Shown here one piece after another: positions 30,603-43,300 of a stretch of 64,000 nt of DNA. The position numbers were made by a program, and so were the translations under genes. The notes below the pieces were generated by a model. It searched no databases and was not told the DNA's origin. It saw only the letters and a program-made list of their open reading frames with translations. The stretch is taken from the NCBI GenBank assembly GCA_018398765.1, contig JAHBMJ010001660.1, positions 111,396 to 175,395 on the forward strand. The letters are read 5' to 3'. The stretch is from Chromera velia (taxonomy: Eukaryota > Sar > Chromeraceae). How positions within the stretch are numbered: position 1 is the first letter of the stretch; each line of letters begins with the position of its first letter.

Positions 30603-33600
30603 ATGGAGGTTGCTCAGGAGGTGTCTGTCTCCTTCGAGACAGACCTCCCGGAAGAGCTGCGCGTTCCTTCTGACACAATCCTTGTACCCGGAAACCTATC
30701 AAGAAGAGGCCTTTCGGAGGTTCGTTCAACTTCGTGCAGCAGTGCCACCCACACGTTCTCTCACTCCCTAGATGAATGGACTTGTCTCTCTTCCGGTTAA
30801 TTGCAGATCGTGAACCAACTTTTGGAGTTGGACCCTCCCAGGCCTTTCGACTTTCTGGTCGATGAGGAGTTTCTCCGTGTGACGCTTGCGAGGTCGGTGC
30901 CCTGCAGCCAGCTTCTTCGACAGACTCTGTGACAAGACACGAAGTGCAAAATGTTTTCCTGCGAGGCTTTCGCCTTACCTACTCATCTTGTTTCGTCTCT
31001 TCTCGTTGTGCCATTACTTTTTTCAGGTTTCTGCAAAAATCGAACAGAACTGCGGAAACAGTTCTAAGGGTCAAGTACGTTCTTGCGCTTGGGAAGCCCG
31101 TGAGTCAGGATCTGGACGTGCAGGACGACTGGATCTCTGACCTCTCTCTTCCCTCAGGTCAGGCAATAGAATCACGCACCCAGCCGTCTCTCTATCTGTT
31201 CAAACCGCCGTCGTCGGTCTTTTTTGTGCGACAAGCCACCCAGTTTGAATTCATTTAAGGTGCGCAACTGACATTTCACGTACTTGCTGTATGTATGTGC
31301 AGCCAACCAGGGGCATGGGGTGATTGTCTCTTCGTGCTACGATGGGTTTATTCGTTTTTTGAATCCGGTCCTCCAAAGTGAGGAGGAGACGGAAGGACCA
31401 GCCGGGCCCTGTGAAGTCGTGGGGCAGTTCCAACCTTCCTCCAGGGACCTCTGTGCAGTGCAAGCGCTGGATGTTTGGACTCTGTGAGTTTTTGCCTCCT
31501 TTTCTCTTTCTCTTGCTGAAATTGTGGGGAAAGGGGGATGGCCTGTCCGGGGATCAGGGTGACAGAGAGATTGTTTCCGCATGCACAGCCTTTTTTTTAG
31601 TCTCTGAAGGTTACCTCTGAAATGCTGACAGAAACGTGAAAGAGCTTCGTACCACGGGTTGGTACTTTTTTCATCTGCAGCAATCCGTCTTGCCGTCCAT
31701 CTTTGAACAGCTGCTGATCTCTTGTCTGAGGACTTCTCATTTCATCGGAAGGAAATGTCTCTTTCTTCTGTTTGCGGTCTGCAGCGATGATGATTTCCTT
31801 TTGTTTGTGCTGTTCACTCTGAACGCTCGGTGTTGAAAAAAAGGTGGAATTTATTTCCTGACTGAGGGCTGCAGACGTCTTCTAAACAGCGCGACATAGA
31901 GGCATGAACACATAGATAGAATGTGTTTCTTTCTTTCTCCGTGCCTCCAGGCTCCACTTATGATTGTCCTCTCTTTGTCTTTGTGTGTGCTCGTGTGTGT
32001 ACCTGAAGAGGTGCAGAGACGATGCCGCCGAGGTGTTTGAGGTGGTGGCCGCGATGTCCAGCGGGGAGGTTGTGGTCTCGGCCGTGAGCGCTCCCTCTGC
32101 CTCAAGTGATACGAAGGAGGAGGAGAGGCAAAAGGCGCCTCCTGAGATGGTCATTCGACGTGCCTTTCATGGTCAGTTCCTGGGTTGTGTTTTTTTTGTT
32201 TTCTGTAGTTGTCATGCTGTCGTGCTGCAAGTTTTTGTCCCGTGTGCCCTTCCTAAGTTCTGCCAATCGTTCGAGAAACTCACCCAGAATTAAGTGAGGA
32301 AAGCAGTGAGATGGGTGAAAGCTTGGCAGGCAAGAAAGGAAAGGGTTAGTCGAATGGCGTGGGTGGGGAAGTGAGAGAGGGGAGGGGGAAACGAAGCATC
32401 GTTCCCTGCATGGAAATCTGTCTTTCTTTGTTTCTTTCGTTGGGTCCTCACTGTTTTCGGCCCTACCTGAGGGTATGCAGGTCGTGCGCATGGAGACAGT
32501 GCCGAGGCGGTTGGGGTCTCTCCCGATTTGTCCATTCTCGCAAGTGGCGCTGCTGACGGCTCTCTGCTTTTGTGGTCAAATGTCCGTCTCTCTGTCTGTC
32601 AGTGAGTCTGTCTGTCAGAAAGTAAGTCAAGAGAGTCGGGCCGAGAGGCAAGCAGTCGGCCCTCTCGTGCTCGATCGTACGGGGGCTGATGAAGCTTGAC
32701 GGACTGACTAATCATACATTCCCCCCCTCGACAAGTGGGGTCTTGAGCCAGCGACATCCGCCTATCCTCTTCTTCTTCTTCTCTTTCTGGGATGAAATCA
32801 CAATTGTTGTCATGCACCACGCCGAAGGCTCAGAGTCCTCTCTGATGCTGCGTGTGGAGAAACTAATCACCACCCATAGCCTGAGAAAGAGAAAGAGAAA
32901 GCAACTTGACCGACCCAAAGAACTGTTCAAGCACTTTGTAATGGCATATCATCAGAAGGGAGGCCTCACTGTTAGCCTGCCTCTTCTCTCCCTTCCCTTT
33001 TGTGCCCCGCCCTGTGCAGCCTTTACAAGATGGTGTCGGCAGTTTGCCCCCACTTTCGGACACGGGAGGAACTGAAGCTGCTGAGAGTAGCAGGGGCAAA
33101 AAGAGGGGTGCCTCTGAGCTTGGTGCAACCCAAAGTCTCCCTTCTCATGCCTCCCCCTTGGCCCCTCGCGCAAGCATCCAGCACGATTGCCATAGCCTTG
33201 GAGTCTCCTCTCTTCTTTGGGCAAAAGGGGGGTGTCAGCTTGCGTCAGCCTCCCTTGACCAGACCGTGCGTGTATGGGATGCCATTACGGCGTCTCTAGT
33301 CGTCGCGCTGCCTTGTTCAAGGGTCAGTCTGTTGCATGTCCAGTGCAGGGAGGAAGTCACATGTGAAATCAATGAGATCTCTCCTCTCTCTTTCTGTTCT
33401 CGGATTGCCAAGCAGATCGCCTCCCTCCCTCTTCCTTCCTCTAACGAAGAAAGTCCAAACGTCTCCCCCGGCCAGGCAGGCAGGCACTCCGCATGCTCAG
33501 TACTGGGGCAGTCGGCCCTCCCCGAGGGGACCTGCCCAATTTGGCATGCCACAAAGATGAGCACCGAATTCTTTGCGTCACCCGCGAGGAGAAACTGTTT

Positions 33601-34126
33601 GCGGTTGGCCGTCGCGCTTTCGGACATTTTTCCGGAAGGAATGAAGAAGAGACAGAGCGAGTACGAATGAATGGGGGAAAAAGAAAAAAGAACGGGAAAG
33701 GGAGGAAGGATAGGCTGCAGAATTAAAGGAACGGTGGAAGGAAGGAGAAAAAGAACTTCAAACGAAAAAGAAGAATCAACATTTCCAACGCAAGTCTGCG
33801 CACCCCCCTTTCCTTCCTTATTTATTTTCTCCCCCCCCAATCGTGCACGAACGAATTGCAGCCAGCTCTCTATCTGGCAGCTCCCCTGTCCCACGACGTT
33901 TTGTGCACCTCTCACGACGATGGTTCGATTCGGATATGGGATCTGAGGAGGGGCGGCATGGGGGCAGACGCGGGGGAGACGGGGGAGGTGAAGGGGTTCC
34001 CGCGCAAATCGTTGGTGAGTGCATGCAGGGTTTGGTCTGGTGATGCAAAGGAGAGAATGTGGAACCTTTCAGTTCCTCCCTTTCTCCGTCCTTCTTCTCG
34101 ACTCCTCTCCTGGCCTCCTTCGGCCC

Positions 34127-34170
<44 letters not shown>

Positions 34171-34296
34171 CTGTGCTCTCTCTGTCTGTCTTTCGTCGTG
34201 CTCTCTCCCGTTCATTTGCTTCTCCTCTGCTTCCCGTGCGTTCGCTCTCCTGCAGGAGTCTCCTCCTCTCTCGTCACTCTGCTCCTTCTGGCAAAG

Positions 34297-34343
<47 letters not shown>

Positions 34344-34382
34344 GGAGGCATTGCTGGGTTACGCACATCATTCATGTAAGTA

Positions 34383-34413
<31 letters not shown>

Positions 34414-36592
34414 ATGCGCCTTCATCTACATATCTCTTGATTCCATCATACGAATGAATCTTCCTTCCTTTTTTTGTTGTTGTTGCAGGGATCATCCGGT
34501 CCCATCGCGGGACTGCAGCCCTCCTCTCGATCGATTCTGCAAAGCCAGCTGCCCGCACACAGACGGTCAGCAGGGGGGAAAATGAAATGAAGGCCTTCTG
34601 GCAGGGCTGTACCATATTCTCGCCGTCTTTCTTACATCTGCCTCGATCCCTGCCTGCATGATCTGATTCATGCACGCATAGACTTGCACCTCTGTTCTTT
34701 ATCCAGCTCTTCTGTCGAGGAAAAGTCTGTTTCACTCTCTTTCGTAGGACCTGGCATGTCCCTTGCTGCCAGTTTGGGTGGATTTGAGTACACATCGATC
34801 GATCAAACAAAGAACAGCAGGAGACTTAGCCGGCCTCTCCTTTCTTTCTGTCCATCTCTCGTCTTCATTCTGCTTGCGAACTCCCGGTGTGCACGCATAA
34901 TGTGTGTCTTGTCTCTTTGCAGCGCTGCCCCTCAAGTGCACTTCAATCCGCAAAAGGATGAACAATTGGCCTCGGTAAGTCCCCCCTCTTCTGTGTGAAA
35001 TAGTGAGCAAGTGAACAGATAATTAAGCGAGCGAACAAACGAACAGATTGATAGGCTGACATGAAGGAGGACGTCACTTCCAAAACACAGAGATGAACAG
35101 GGTGGCACTCAAAGAGAGCAAAGAAGGGATTGGATTAAGTGGGGCGTTCTTTTATTTTGTCGTTCTTTGTCGTGCAAGTGCGGTTGTGTATGGGTGTGGA
35201 GGCGGAGGGGAGAAGCACAGGCGGGGAAAGAGAAGGAACAGTGATACGGGAGACAACGTGATCGTAGTTTTTGTCTCAATCCGCTTGTGACATCGGATTC
35301 GGTCGTCTATCTTGTCGATTTGGTTTCCTTTTTTCCTTCCTTCCTTCCTTCCTTCCTTCCGTTCCTATCCACTCTTTGATTCCTTTCCTTAAATGGTTAC
35401 CTTCCTTTCATGCAGGTGTCTCACGACGGCACTTTGAAGATTTTCGATATCCGTGCAAAGGGGTTGCCGCTCCAGTCCGTGGCCGTGGGAGGAGAAGAAG
35501 AAGAAGGCGCAAGTGCAGGGAGGGAGGCCCCCAAAGTGTTGTGTTGTAGATGGACAGGTGAGCTTTTTCTTTGGTGTAAGGACGGGTCTCGGGGGGACTA
35601 GCATTTTTTGGTTCTTCTTTGGTTCGTCTCTCTTCGGATCTTCCGAAGACTGTGTGAATTGCTGGTGTATGGGAACTCTGTTTCTGAATGATTCTACCCC
35701 TGTGTGCTGCAAGGCACACGCACGACTCTTCTTTCCATCAAACAAAAATAAAATCGAAAGAACGAGAGGACCGCACCGGTATCTCCAGGATGAACGAAGA
35801 CTTCTCTCCAAGGGGGTCTGCTTAGACATTCTGGTCGTTTTGTGTGCGAAGACTGAAAGAAAGTTCCGGCATAGTTGGAGCCTCCGGTACGCAAATGAGA
35901 GGAGGCCCCTGGAATTCGCTCTCGACAATTCTTCTTTCTTCCTTCATCGAAAGGAAAAAAAAAGAAAAAGAAAGGAATGAAGAAAGAATGAAAGAAATGA
36001 AGAAAGAAGGAAAGAAAGGAAGGAAGAACGAAAGAAAGAAAAAGAACGGGTCAACGTCATTCCGCTTCTCTGATTTTTCGCTTCTCTTTCATATTTTGGG
36101 TTGTGTCGTTGCCGTGCCTCTTTTCTCTCTCTCTCTCTTTCTTTCTTTCTTTGATTGTTTCTTTGTTTCTTTGTTTCTTTGTTCTTTTCTCTCTGTCTGT
36201 CTGTCTGTCTGTCGGGCCCCCGGCCTACTTTGTCTGAGTTGTTGTGATGTTCTTTTGTCTTTGTTGCTTTCTTTCTTTTGTCTGTTGTGTTCATGAAGAA
36301 AAGGAGGGAAAGAAACCATACAGTCTGTTTTTTCATTGTTTCCCTGGTTTTTTCTTTGTATGAGTTCTTTTCAGCCCCTCTTTCGTCTGTAGAATGCACC
36401 TTTTCTAGAGATGCACTTAATCAGGCTCTTGTGTGTGCGAGACGAATGATCGTTTTCAAATTCCCCCAAGGGCGTTTCCATCGGTCGACCTTCCCAGTCA
36501 TGCTCTCAACGTTCCATCGAACGCTTCCTGCTGCATGTTGCATGCAGTCATAATGATGCCCTTCACCCCTTCCCGCGTTATGTCGCTCTCTT

Positions 36593-36665
<73 letters not shown>

Positions 36666-36777
36666 GCGTGTGCGCGTGTCTTGCTTTGACGTTATGCATG
36701 CAGAAGACGGTAGCGGCATCGTGACGGGGGACTCCGAGGGCAAGGTCCGCATACACCGTCTCGATTCGGGAGGGTGA
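30603..36777 (+). CDS. WDR12: Ytm1/WDR12 homologue, ribosome biogenesis WD40 protein
   Basis: Ytm1/WDR12 forms the PeBoW complex with Nop7/Pes1 and Erb1/Bop1 and is needed for 60S subunit maturation in the nucleolus. The Rea1/Midasin AAA ATPase pulls on its N-terminal NLE domain. Twelve exons close in phase: 30603-30719, 30807-30892, 31027-31157, 31303-31483, 32011-32171, 32481-32581, 33020-33322, 33862-34014, 34489-34565, 34923-34974, 35416-35557, 36704-36777, giving 525 residues. The NLE domain (about residues 7-110) shows FDFLVDEEFLRVTL, VLRVKYVLA and DDWISDL. WD40 blades show SCYDGFIRFLN, SGAADGSLLLWSN, SASLDQTVRVWDA, SHDDGSIRIWDLR, SHDGTLKIFDIR and TGDSEGKVRIHRL. It is longer than yeast or human proteins (about 420-460) through a Ser/Gly-rich insert before the SASLDQ blade and an acidic insert in exons 5 and 11. 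Confidence 0.92.
34133..34414. repeat. (CT)n, (CT)n and (GT)n tracts in a WDR12 intron
   Basis: Two CT runs (34133-34167 and 34297-34345) and a GT run (34388-34414) in the intron between 34015 and 34488. Similar CT/GT runs lie at 36590-36670 before the last exon, and CCTT units at 35335-35360. Confidence 0.8.
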
Positions 36778-37377
36778 GAAAGTTTGAGACTTGCAGCAAA
36801 TCTCGACTGTCAGGAATGCACTCCTTTTAATGATAAAATCTTGAATTGCATGATGTTATGAAATTATTTTGTTGTTTGTTCTTTTAGAATGTACAGGATT
36901 GTATAGGCATATACATGTATGAGCTTAGCGCTCCATGCAATTGGGGTTGAACCAGGGGTTCTAGCTGAGGTTAGGCCTAGGGTTAGGCATCCTCTGACTA
37001 ACGAACTAACTGACTAACTGATACTCATGTGAAAATATACTAGTATGTAAAGATGATTATTGCTAATTAATTAGCAATTTTAGCATAAAATAGTACCACA
37101 GCTAGTATAATTATAGCAAAACAAAAGACCGTCAAAAGTAGACTTCAAAAGAATAAATATAGGATTAATACCCTGGATTATAGGAAATATTCTTTCCAAA
37201 ATCACATGGCTTTTTAATTTAATTAATTAAAAAAAAAAAAACTGATTGGATACATGAAAAGTCAATCTTTTATTGTGTAGTGCCTAGTGTAGTGCACATT
37301 GAAAAAAAATAAACAATGAATGTTATAATATTATGTTTAATACTATTACTTCAATCTAGTTGTCCCCTCATAAATGG
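36778..37377. other. AT-rich spacer between convergent genes
   Basis: 600 bp of AT-rich DNA between the WDR12 stop and the giant coiled-coil gene's stop, with TTAATTTAATTAATTAAA and A-runs. No gene seen. It presumably holds both polyadenylation regions. Confidence 0.6.
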
Positions 37378-40300
37378 TTAGTCCCATCTCTCTGCACGCT
37401 CCTGGAGAGCGGCGAGTCGCTTCTCAGCGTCAGCTAGTTGCTCTGCCACTGACAGCCTTTGTGGGGATCTGGCAGTCCCTCTGCCTTGCTGCTGCTGCTG
37501 TTGGAGAACTGCGGCCTTATGCTCGTTGCGAGCACGGGAGAGCTTCGAAGTGACCCCTCCAGGTGATCCCCCAACAGCAACTGCGTCTCCATCTACAGCG
37601 CTGCCTGACGAGCCAACAAAAGGCTCCCCCGAGCCTAGGTCAGGAAAATCGGCTGGGCGGGTTGTGACGACTGCAGACAGAGAAACAGGGGGTGGGGCCT
37701 CGGACAGGATGGGGGATCTCTTGACGCCCCCCGTTCCCCTTCCTGCTGTGTTAGGAGAATGAGACGGCGACTCTGTAGAGGGAGAGGGACGGCAAGAGGG
37801 ACCAGGAAGAGACCCAACTCCACCCTCAACCCCAACCGCTTCAGTGTCGAGAAGGTGCTCCTTCTCTCTATTTGGAGAGGCAGGTCGGGACTGCGCTGTC
37901 ACGCTCACTGTGGCAGTCGCAGCAGAGACGGGGGGGGCATTGGATGATGCAAAATTCTGCTTTCTGGGACTGGGCACCCTCAGTTTGACAGTACACCTAG
38001 GCGGAGAGTACCCACCTCCCTCCTCCCTTGTCCTCTCTGCCTCAATTGCCCACTCCTCTGCCAAACCTGGAGGTGGACTCTCTTGCTCCACTTCTCCCAC
38101 CTCACCCCGCTCTCCTCCTTCTTCCTGCCGTTTCTGCCAGGAGGCAGAATTAACCACAGCGGCAGCTGCTGAGGAGGTCAGCAGAGGACCCGCTCGTGCT
38201 GGTGTGCCCGCCCTGCCTCTAAGGGAACTTCCCAGAAGTGCACCCACCAGAGGCACCCCTACCCCCCCCCCTTCGAGAGACTGTAAGGAAGGACCCGAGG
38301 CCTGTTGATGCTCTCGATGAGAGAAGCTGCGGTCAAAGGAAGCAGATGTGGCAAGGAACCGATGACGAACCTCTGGAGGGAGTCTATGAAGGAGTGCACC
38401 CATCCCCTTCCCCTCCAGAGGCCCATCTGCAGGTTGAGACAGACCACTCGGAGGACCCCCCATTCCCATTCCCATTCCTGTTCCCGCCCGGGAATTGACG
38501 GACGCCCCGAGAGACGGCGCATTGCCAGATGCTCTCTCGGCACGCTCTTTCTCCTTCTCATCTTGAGCCTGAGTGATAGTCCGTGCCTGCCACTCATCCC
38601 TGAAAGTCCACTCAGAAGAAGGAGGAAGGGGAACGTCCGGATGATACCCAATAGCAACATCTCCATCAACTCCCATCTCCCCCCCTACTTCCCTCTCTGC
38701 CCCCCCCGGACTGACCCCACTGGGAGGAGGGGAGGAGGTCAGAGCGCTGCTGGCAGGGATGTGATCTGTGCGCGGTCGCAATGGGCGGATCGGGGAGGGA
38801 AAACCTGCCCTGTACGCTCCCCCCTCTCCATCTTTGCCCTGTACATTCGCACTTCCATCACTCTCTCCTGATTCCCTTTCTCTCTCTTTTCCTCTGGGGA
38901 ATCCTAGTTGTCTCAGTCGGTCTATCTCTGCCTGGATGCTGCGAGGCGACTCAGGAGAATCTTCAGGCGACAAAGTTAGAGAGTCCCCCCCCGTCTCAAA
39001 CCGTCCACGTGCCCCCTCTGTGGACGAACCGGAGAGCAACCTCCGTGGACGGAGACGCGTGCCCTCCGCGACTGCGGGCTCGGTCCGAGCTATCAGGGGA
39101 GCAGGCAGACGACTGACGGTCGTCTTCTTTGCCCCTCCCGTCTTTTCATGCGCACTAGGATCTGTCTGGGGTGACAACTCGAGAAGGGCCGAGGTGGGAG
39201 GTGGAGACTGTCTGCAAGCAATCTTGATGTGCACTCTCTCAGTCCTTTGGCGAGCTGCAGCGTGCACGGGCACGGGTGAGGGACTGCACCTCTTGCAGGG
39301 GGGGACGGAGACCGAAGAGCCATTTTTCTGCCCTGCCCCCTTTGCCCTCACGGGCTCTCCTAGAGGCCTCTGGTGAGGAGGGGGCGGGGAAGTAACAGAG
39401 GAAGACCAGCGAGACGGCACGCCCCCACCAGCCGGGACCTGCGTGGGACTCTGGTCAGTCATCGGTCGGAGGGCAGCGCCCCTCTGTTGGTCTGCTGCCT
39501 GAGGTTTCTTTCGCACTTGATTGCTTGCACTGCTGTGCGTCTCTTGCTGCTGCTGCTGCTGCTGTTGTTTTGGTTTCTGCTGCTTTTTGAGAGAATCCAT
39601 CTGAGACTGAAGTTGACGCCAGTCTCTCTGCAGAGCCATTGACAATGCACGGCTCTCGACTTCTCGGTTTCGTAAGAGAAGGGTCAACCTCTGTACTTCC
39701 ATGTCTCTCTCTCCACACCTCTCGCAGTGAGTGCGTGCAGCATCTAGGGCTGCTTTCAGCTCTGCAATCTCTCTCTGTGCCTCCATCTGGGCACTCTTGA
39801 GGTCTAAGAGCTCTCTTCCCTTATCTTGAAGGTCCAGGTCTCTCTCCTCTAACAAACGAGACGCGTGCTGAAGAGAAGACGACAGCTGAGTCGCCCTGGC
39901 CTCTGCCAGTTCGAGCCCTCTGGCTGCCTCTAGAGCCTTCTGTGTGTTCTCCTGCGCCTCCTCTTCGAGAGACTTGACCACTTTTTCCAAATGAGCAACT
40001 ACAAGAGCGTCCGGGGGCTCAGAAAAGAGTCCACCTGCTGTCTGGGTCTGTGCGCTGTGTGTCTCTTGTCTCTTGGGAGGGACGAGGCTTCTGTGGGGAG
40101 ACGCAGAACGTCGGAGGAAATCTTCCTCTACAGCATTCGCATCCCCTCCACACGCCAACTTAGAGGCGGCCTGGGCCTCCTCAGGAATCTGAAAGGGAAC
40201 TCTAGAGGGCCCCCCAAAGACCCCACTCCCTTTCTTCCCTACACCCGTCTCCTTCCCCCCTGCAGGCTGTACATTCCCCGCAGTCTCCCGACGAAGCTCC

Positions 40301-43300
40301 TCGAGTCCCCTTCTTAGAGAGGAGGGAAGCTCAAAGGGAGCAGTGTCGGCAGCTGCAGAGAGGCCCTCGATGAATCTATTGAACTCGGACTCCATCTCAG
40401 CAGCAGCTGCAGAGGAAGAATGGAGACTTGCCCCTCCCTCCAAAGCGCCTGCTGTCTCTGCAAGACTCTCCCTTCCCCCACCCGCCCCCGACCCTCTCTT
40501 TGCCCGAGACTTCCTCCCGCTTTTTCGTCGAGAGATTCCGCCTGCTTCCGTTTCCTGCTCTGTACCCCCTGAGGTGTCGAGACCTTTCCGGCCCTTTTCA
40601 CCCACCACACCGACAACCTCAGAAGGGGAGCCCGACGGCGCAAGGGAGGAGCGCGAAGCACGAGGTTGCCCTGTGCCATGAGCCTGTTCCCCCACACTCA
40701 CACCGTCCGAAAGACAAAGATCGTAAAGGATCGCTTCAAATGCCCTCACTACCTCACTCTTTCTTTGCATTCCAGTGGGCTGCCCTGCGAGTGCTTGTGC
40801 ACTTGCCGCAGATGGACGTGAGGGTGACAGGGGCGGTCGGGAGGTTGTCGTTGACTGCTTCTTCTTCTGCTGAGCGGAGGGGCCTGGCGGCTCGAGAAGG
40901 GAACTTCGTGCTGCCTGTAGTTCGGCAGGCACACCAACAGAGGGCAGAGCATGAGAAGCAGAGGCGGCAGCGGAACGACTGCTTCGGTGGCTTCCTCCCG
41001 TTTTTTTGTTTTTCTTTACTTTCTTTTTCTGCATCATGAGAGCGCTCGTCATCGGGGAGTTCACATCTTCTTCTTCATCGCTGTCCTTGCTTGTCTGATC
41101 AGTGCCCGCCCACACATCGTGTACACTCCCATCATCAGTCCCTCCCCAGACGTTGTGCTTACTCTTTCTTCCACCGGGATCTCTCTGTGCCGGGGGACCG
41201 TTGAGGAGGTTCCCCGTCTCCCCCCCATCTGATTCCTCCTCCTCATCCTCACTGCTCTCATTCTCATCATCATGCTCGTCGCCTGGGTCTCCAGACCGGT
41301 GTGCAACTGTACCACCAGCCTGCTTCCCCTCTCCCTTTCGGGATGCACCCTCTCTTGCTTTCTTCCCTCCCTCCTCTCCTTCCGACCCTTCTGACTCGTC
41401 CTCACTCTCCTCAGAACTCTCTTCCCCCCTCTCCCTCCCTCCCTTGCCGTCCAGGTCCTCGTCGGAGAGCCCCAGAGGTCCCTCGGAGGTCACGCGAGAG
41501 GACCAAAGCTGCAGGCAGGCACACAGGTGGGGTATTACAACCTGGCAATCGATCTTTTCATCACAGATCATTGTCGACAGAGAAAGAGAAAACCAAATCG
41601 TCTACTTCTAGTCTCGGGAAGTATGGAAATTAGTTCTCTTCGTCAATTTTGAAAAGCAGCATGTTTCACACTCTTTTCCTTCTTGTCGTTCTGTTCACTA
41701 CTCGTTGGCATGCATGACAGAAAAAAAGACCGACAGGGTCTCTTCAGTCCATACGCGCAGAGGTGAAACGGAAAAGGCGCAGAAAAGGGGGGAAAGAGAT
41801 ACAGCAAAACACCATGCACACACGTTTCAAAATCAAGAGCCAAGTCTCTCTCTCTCTCCCTCTCTCTCTGTCGCCCACCTGTTTGACGAGGGCCTTGACG
41901 AGAAGAACAGCCTCGTCCTCCCTCGACACCCCTCCGCCTGCCTCCTGCTCAACCAGATTGCCGTCTCCAATCTCACCCTGCTGCCCTGTATTTCCCCTAC
42001 CCCCCCCTCCAAGACCCTTGGCACCCTTTCTGCCCCCTGATGCCATTGCAGCACCATGAGGGTCCTCTTCATCACTATCATCCTCATTTTCCGCAACGCC
42101 TCCCTTCTTCTTGCCACCCCTGCACCCCCCAGACAAACCAGATGAGCCCTTCGGATGTTTTCCCTTCCCGCTACCTCCCTTCAATCCACCCCTTTCCTTC
42201 TCTGCACGGTCGTCGTCTCTTCTCGGAGCTGGAGAGGACGACTGCTTCCCTTTCCCTCTCTCAACTGCCATTTCACCTACCTGCTGCCCCCCCCCCGTTG
42301 CTTCCCAGTCCGCTTCCTCAATCACCGGCAATGTTCCTCTCGCACCCCCACCCTGCTGAGGAGCCTCCAAATACTCGACCCCTTCTCCCAAAGGGCCACC
42401 TAACAGAACCCCCCGAGTGCGCTCACGACACTCACGCACGTCCTCAGGAGACAAAATCCCCCCCTCGTGAAGACTCAAAGCAGCCCTAGTTTCTTCCTTC
42501 AGGGCACTTTGGGCCTGAGCAGAGCTCGTGGCCTTCCCTGGAGACTCCCACCGGGGAGACGGAGAGGTTCTGTTCGACTGAGGAGGACTCACAAACACAG
42601 GGGGCGAACGCGGCCGTTCCGCTGCACTCCCCTCATTTCCCTGACGCACAAAGGGATGGTCATGGAGGGGGCACGGGCACTCTCCTTCAAGTTTGTCTGC
42701 TGCTGCTGGGTCCTCCCTGTGCCCAGAGGAGACGGGAGGACGACCAGGAGCCCCCCCTGCCTGCCGAAGCGGATTGAAAGGAGACCGGACAGACCCTCCA
42801 CCCCGACTTCGCCTGGCCGCAATGTCCGCATACCCCCCCGGAGACGCCGTCTGACGAGGCCGCCCTCGTCCCACACTGCCTCCCTCTCCCCGGGAGTCTC
42901 TCGACGGAGAGGACCCTGCGAAAGGCGCCACAACCCTGGCAGGACTTCCAGGGATGACGGTGCTGTAGGGACTCGCATGGGACATGGGCGGGTGGGCGTG
43001 TACGGGAAGGGCAGATTCCAAGTGCAGACTTGGGAAAGGCTGCCCTTCATGAACCGCAGACGGAGACGGGGCATGGCTGTCATGGCTGAAGATTTCTGCA
43101 GTGCGGCTCTGTGACAGGGCATAGGAACGGGGCACTGGAGGCACAGAACCTGAGTGGGTAATGCCTCCCCGGGTAGAGACGCTTGCTAGGGAATAGGGTA
43201 CCTTCTCGTGCTGCTCTTTCGAAATGTATTGGGATCTGTCTCTCGGAGGGCTGTGACTGGTGATAATCTCGTGCTCTTGAATCTCTGTTCCACCCTCCCT

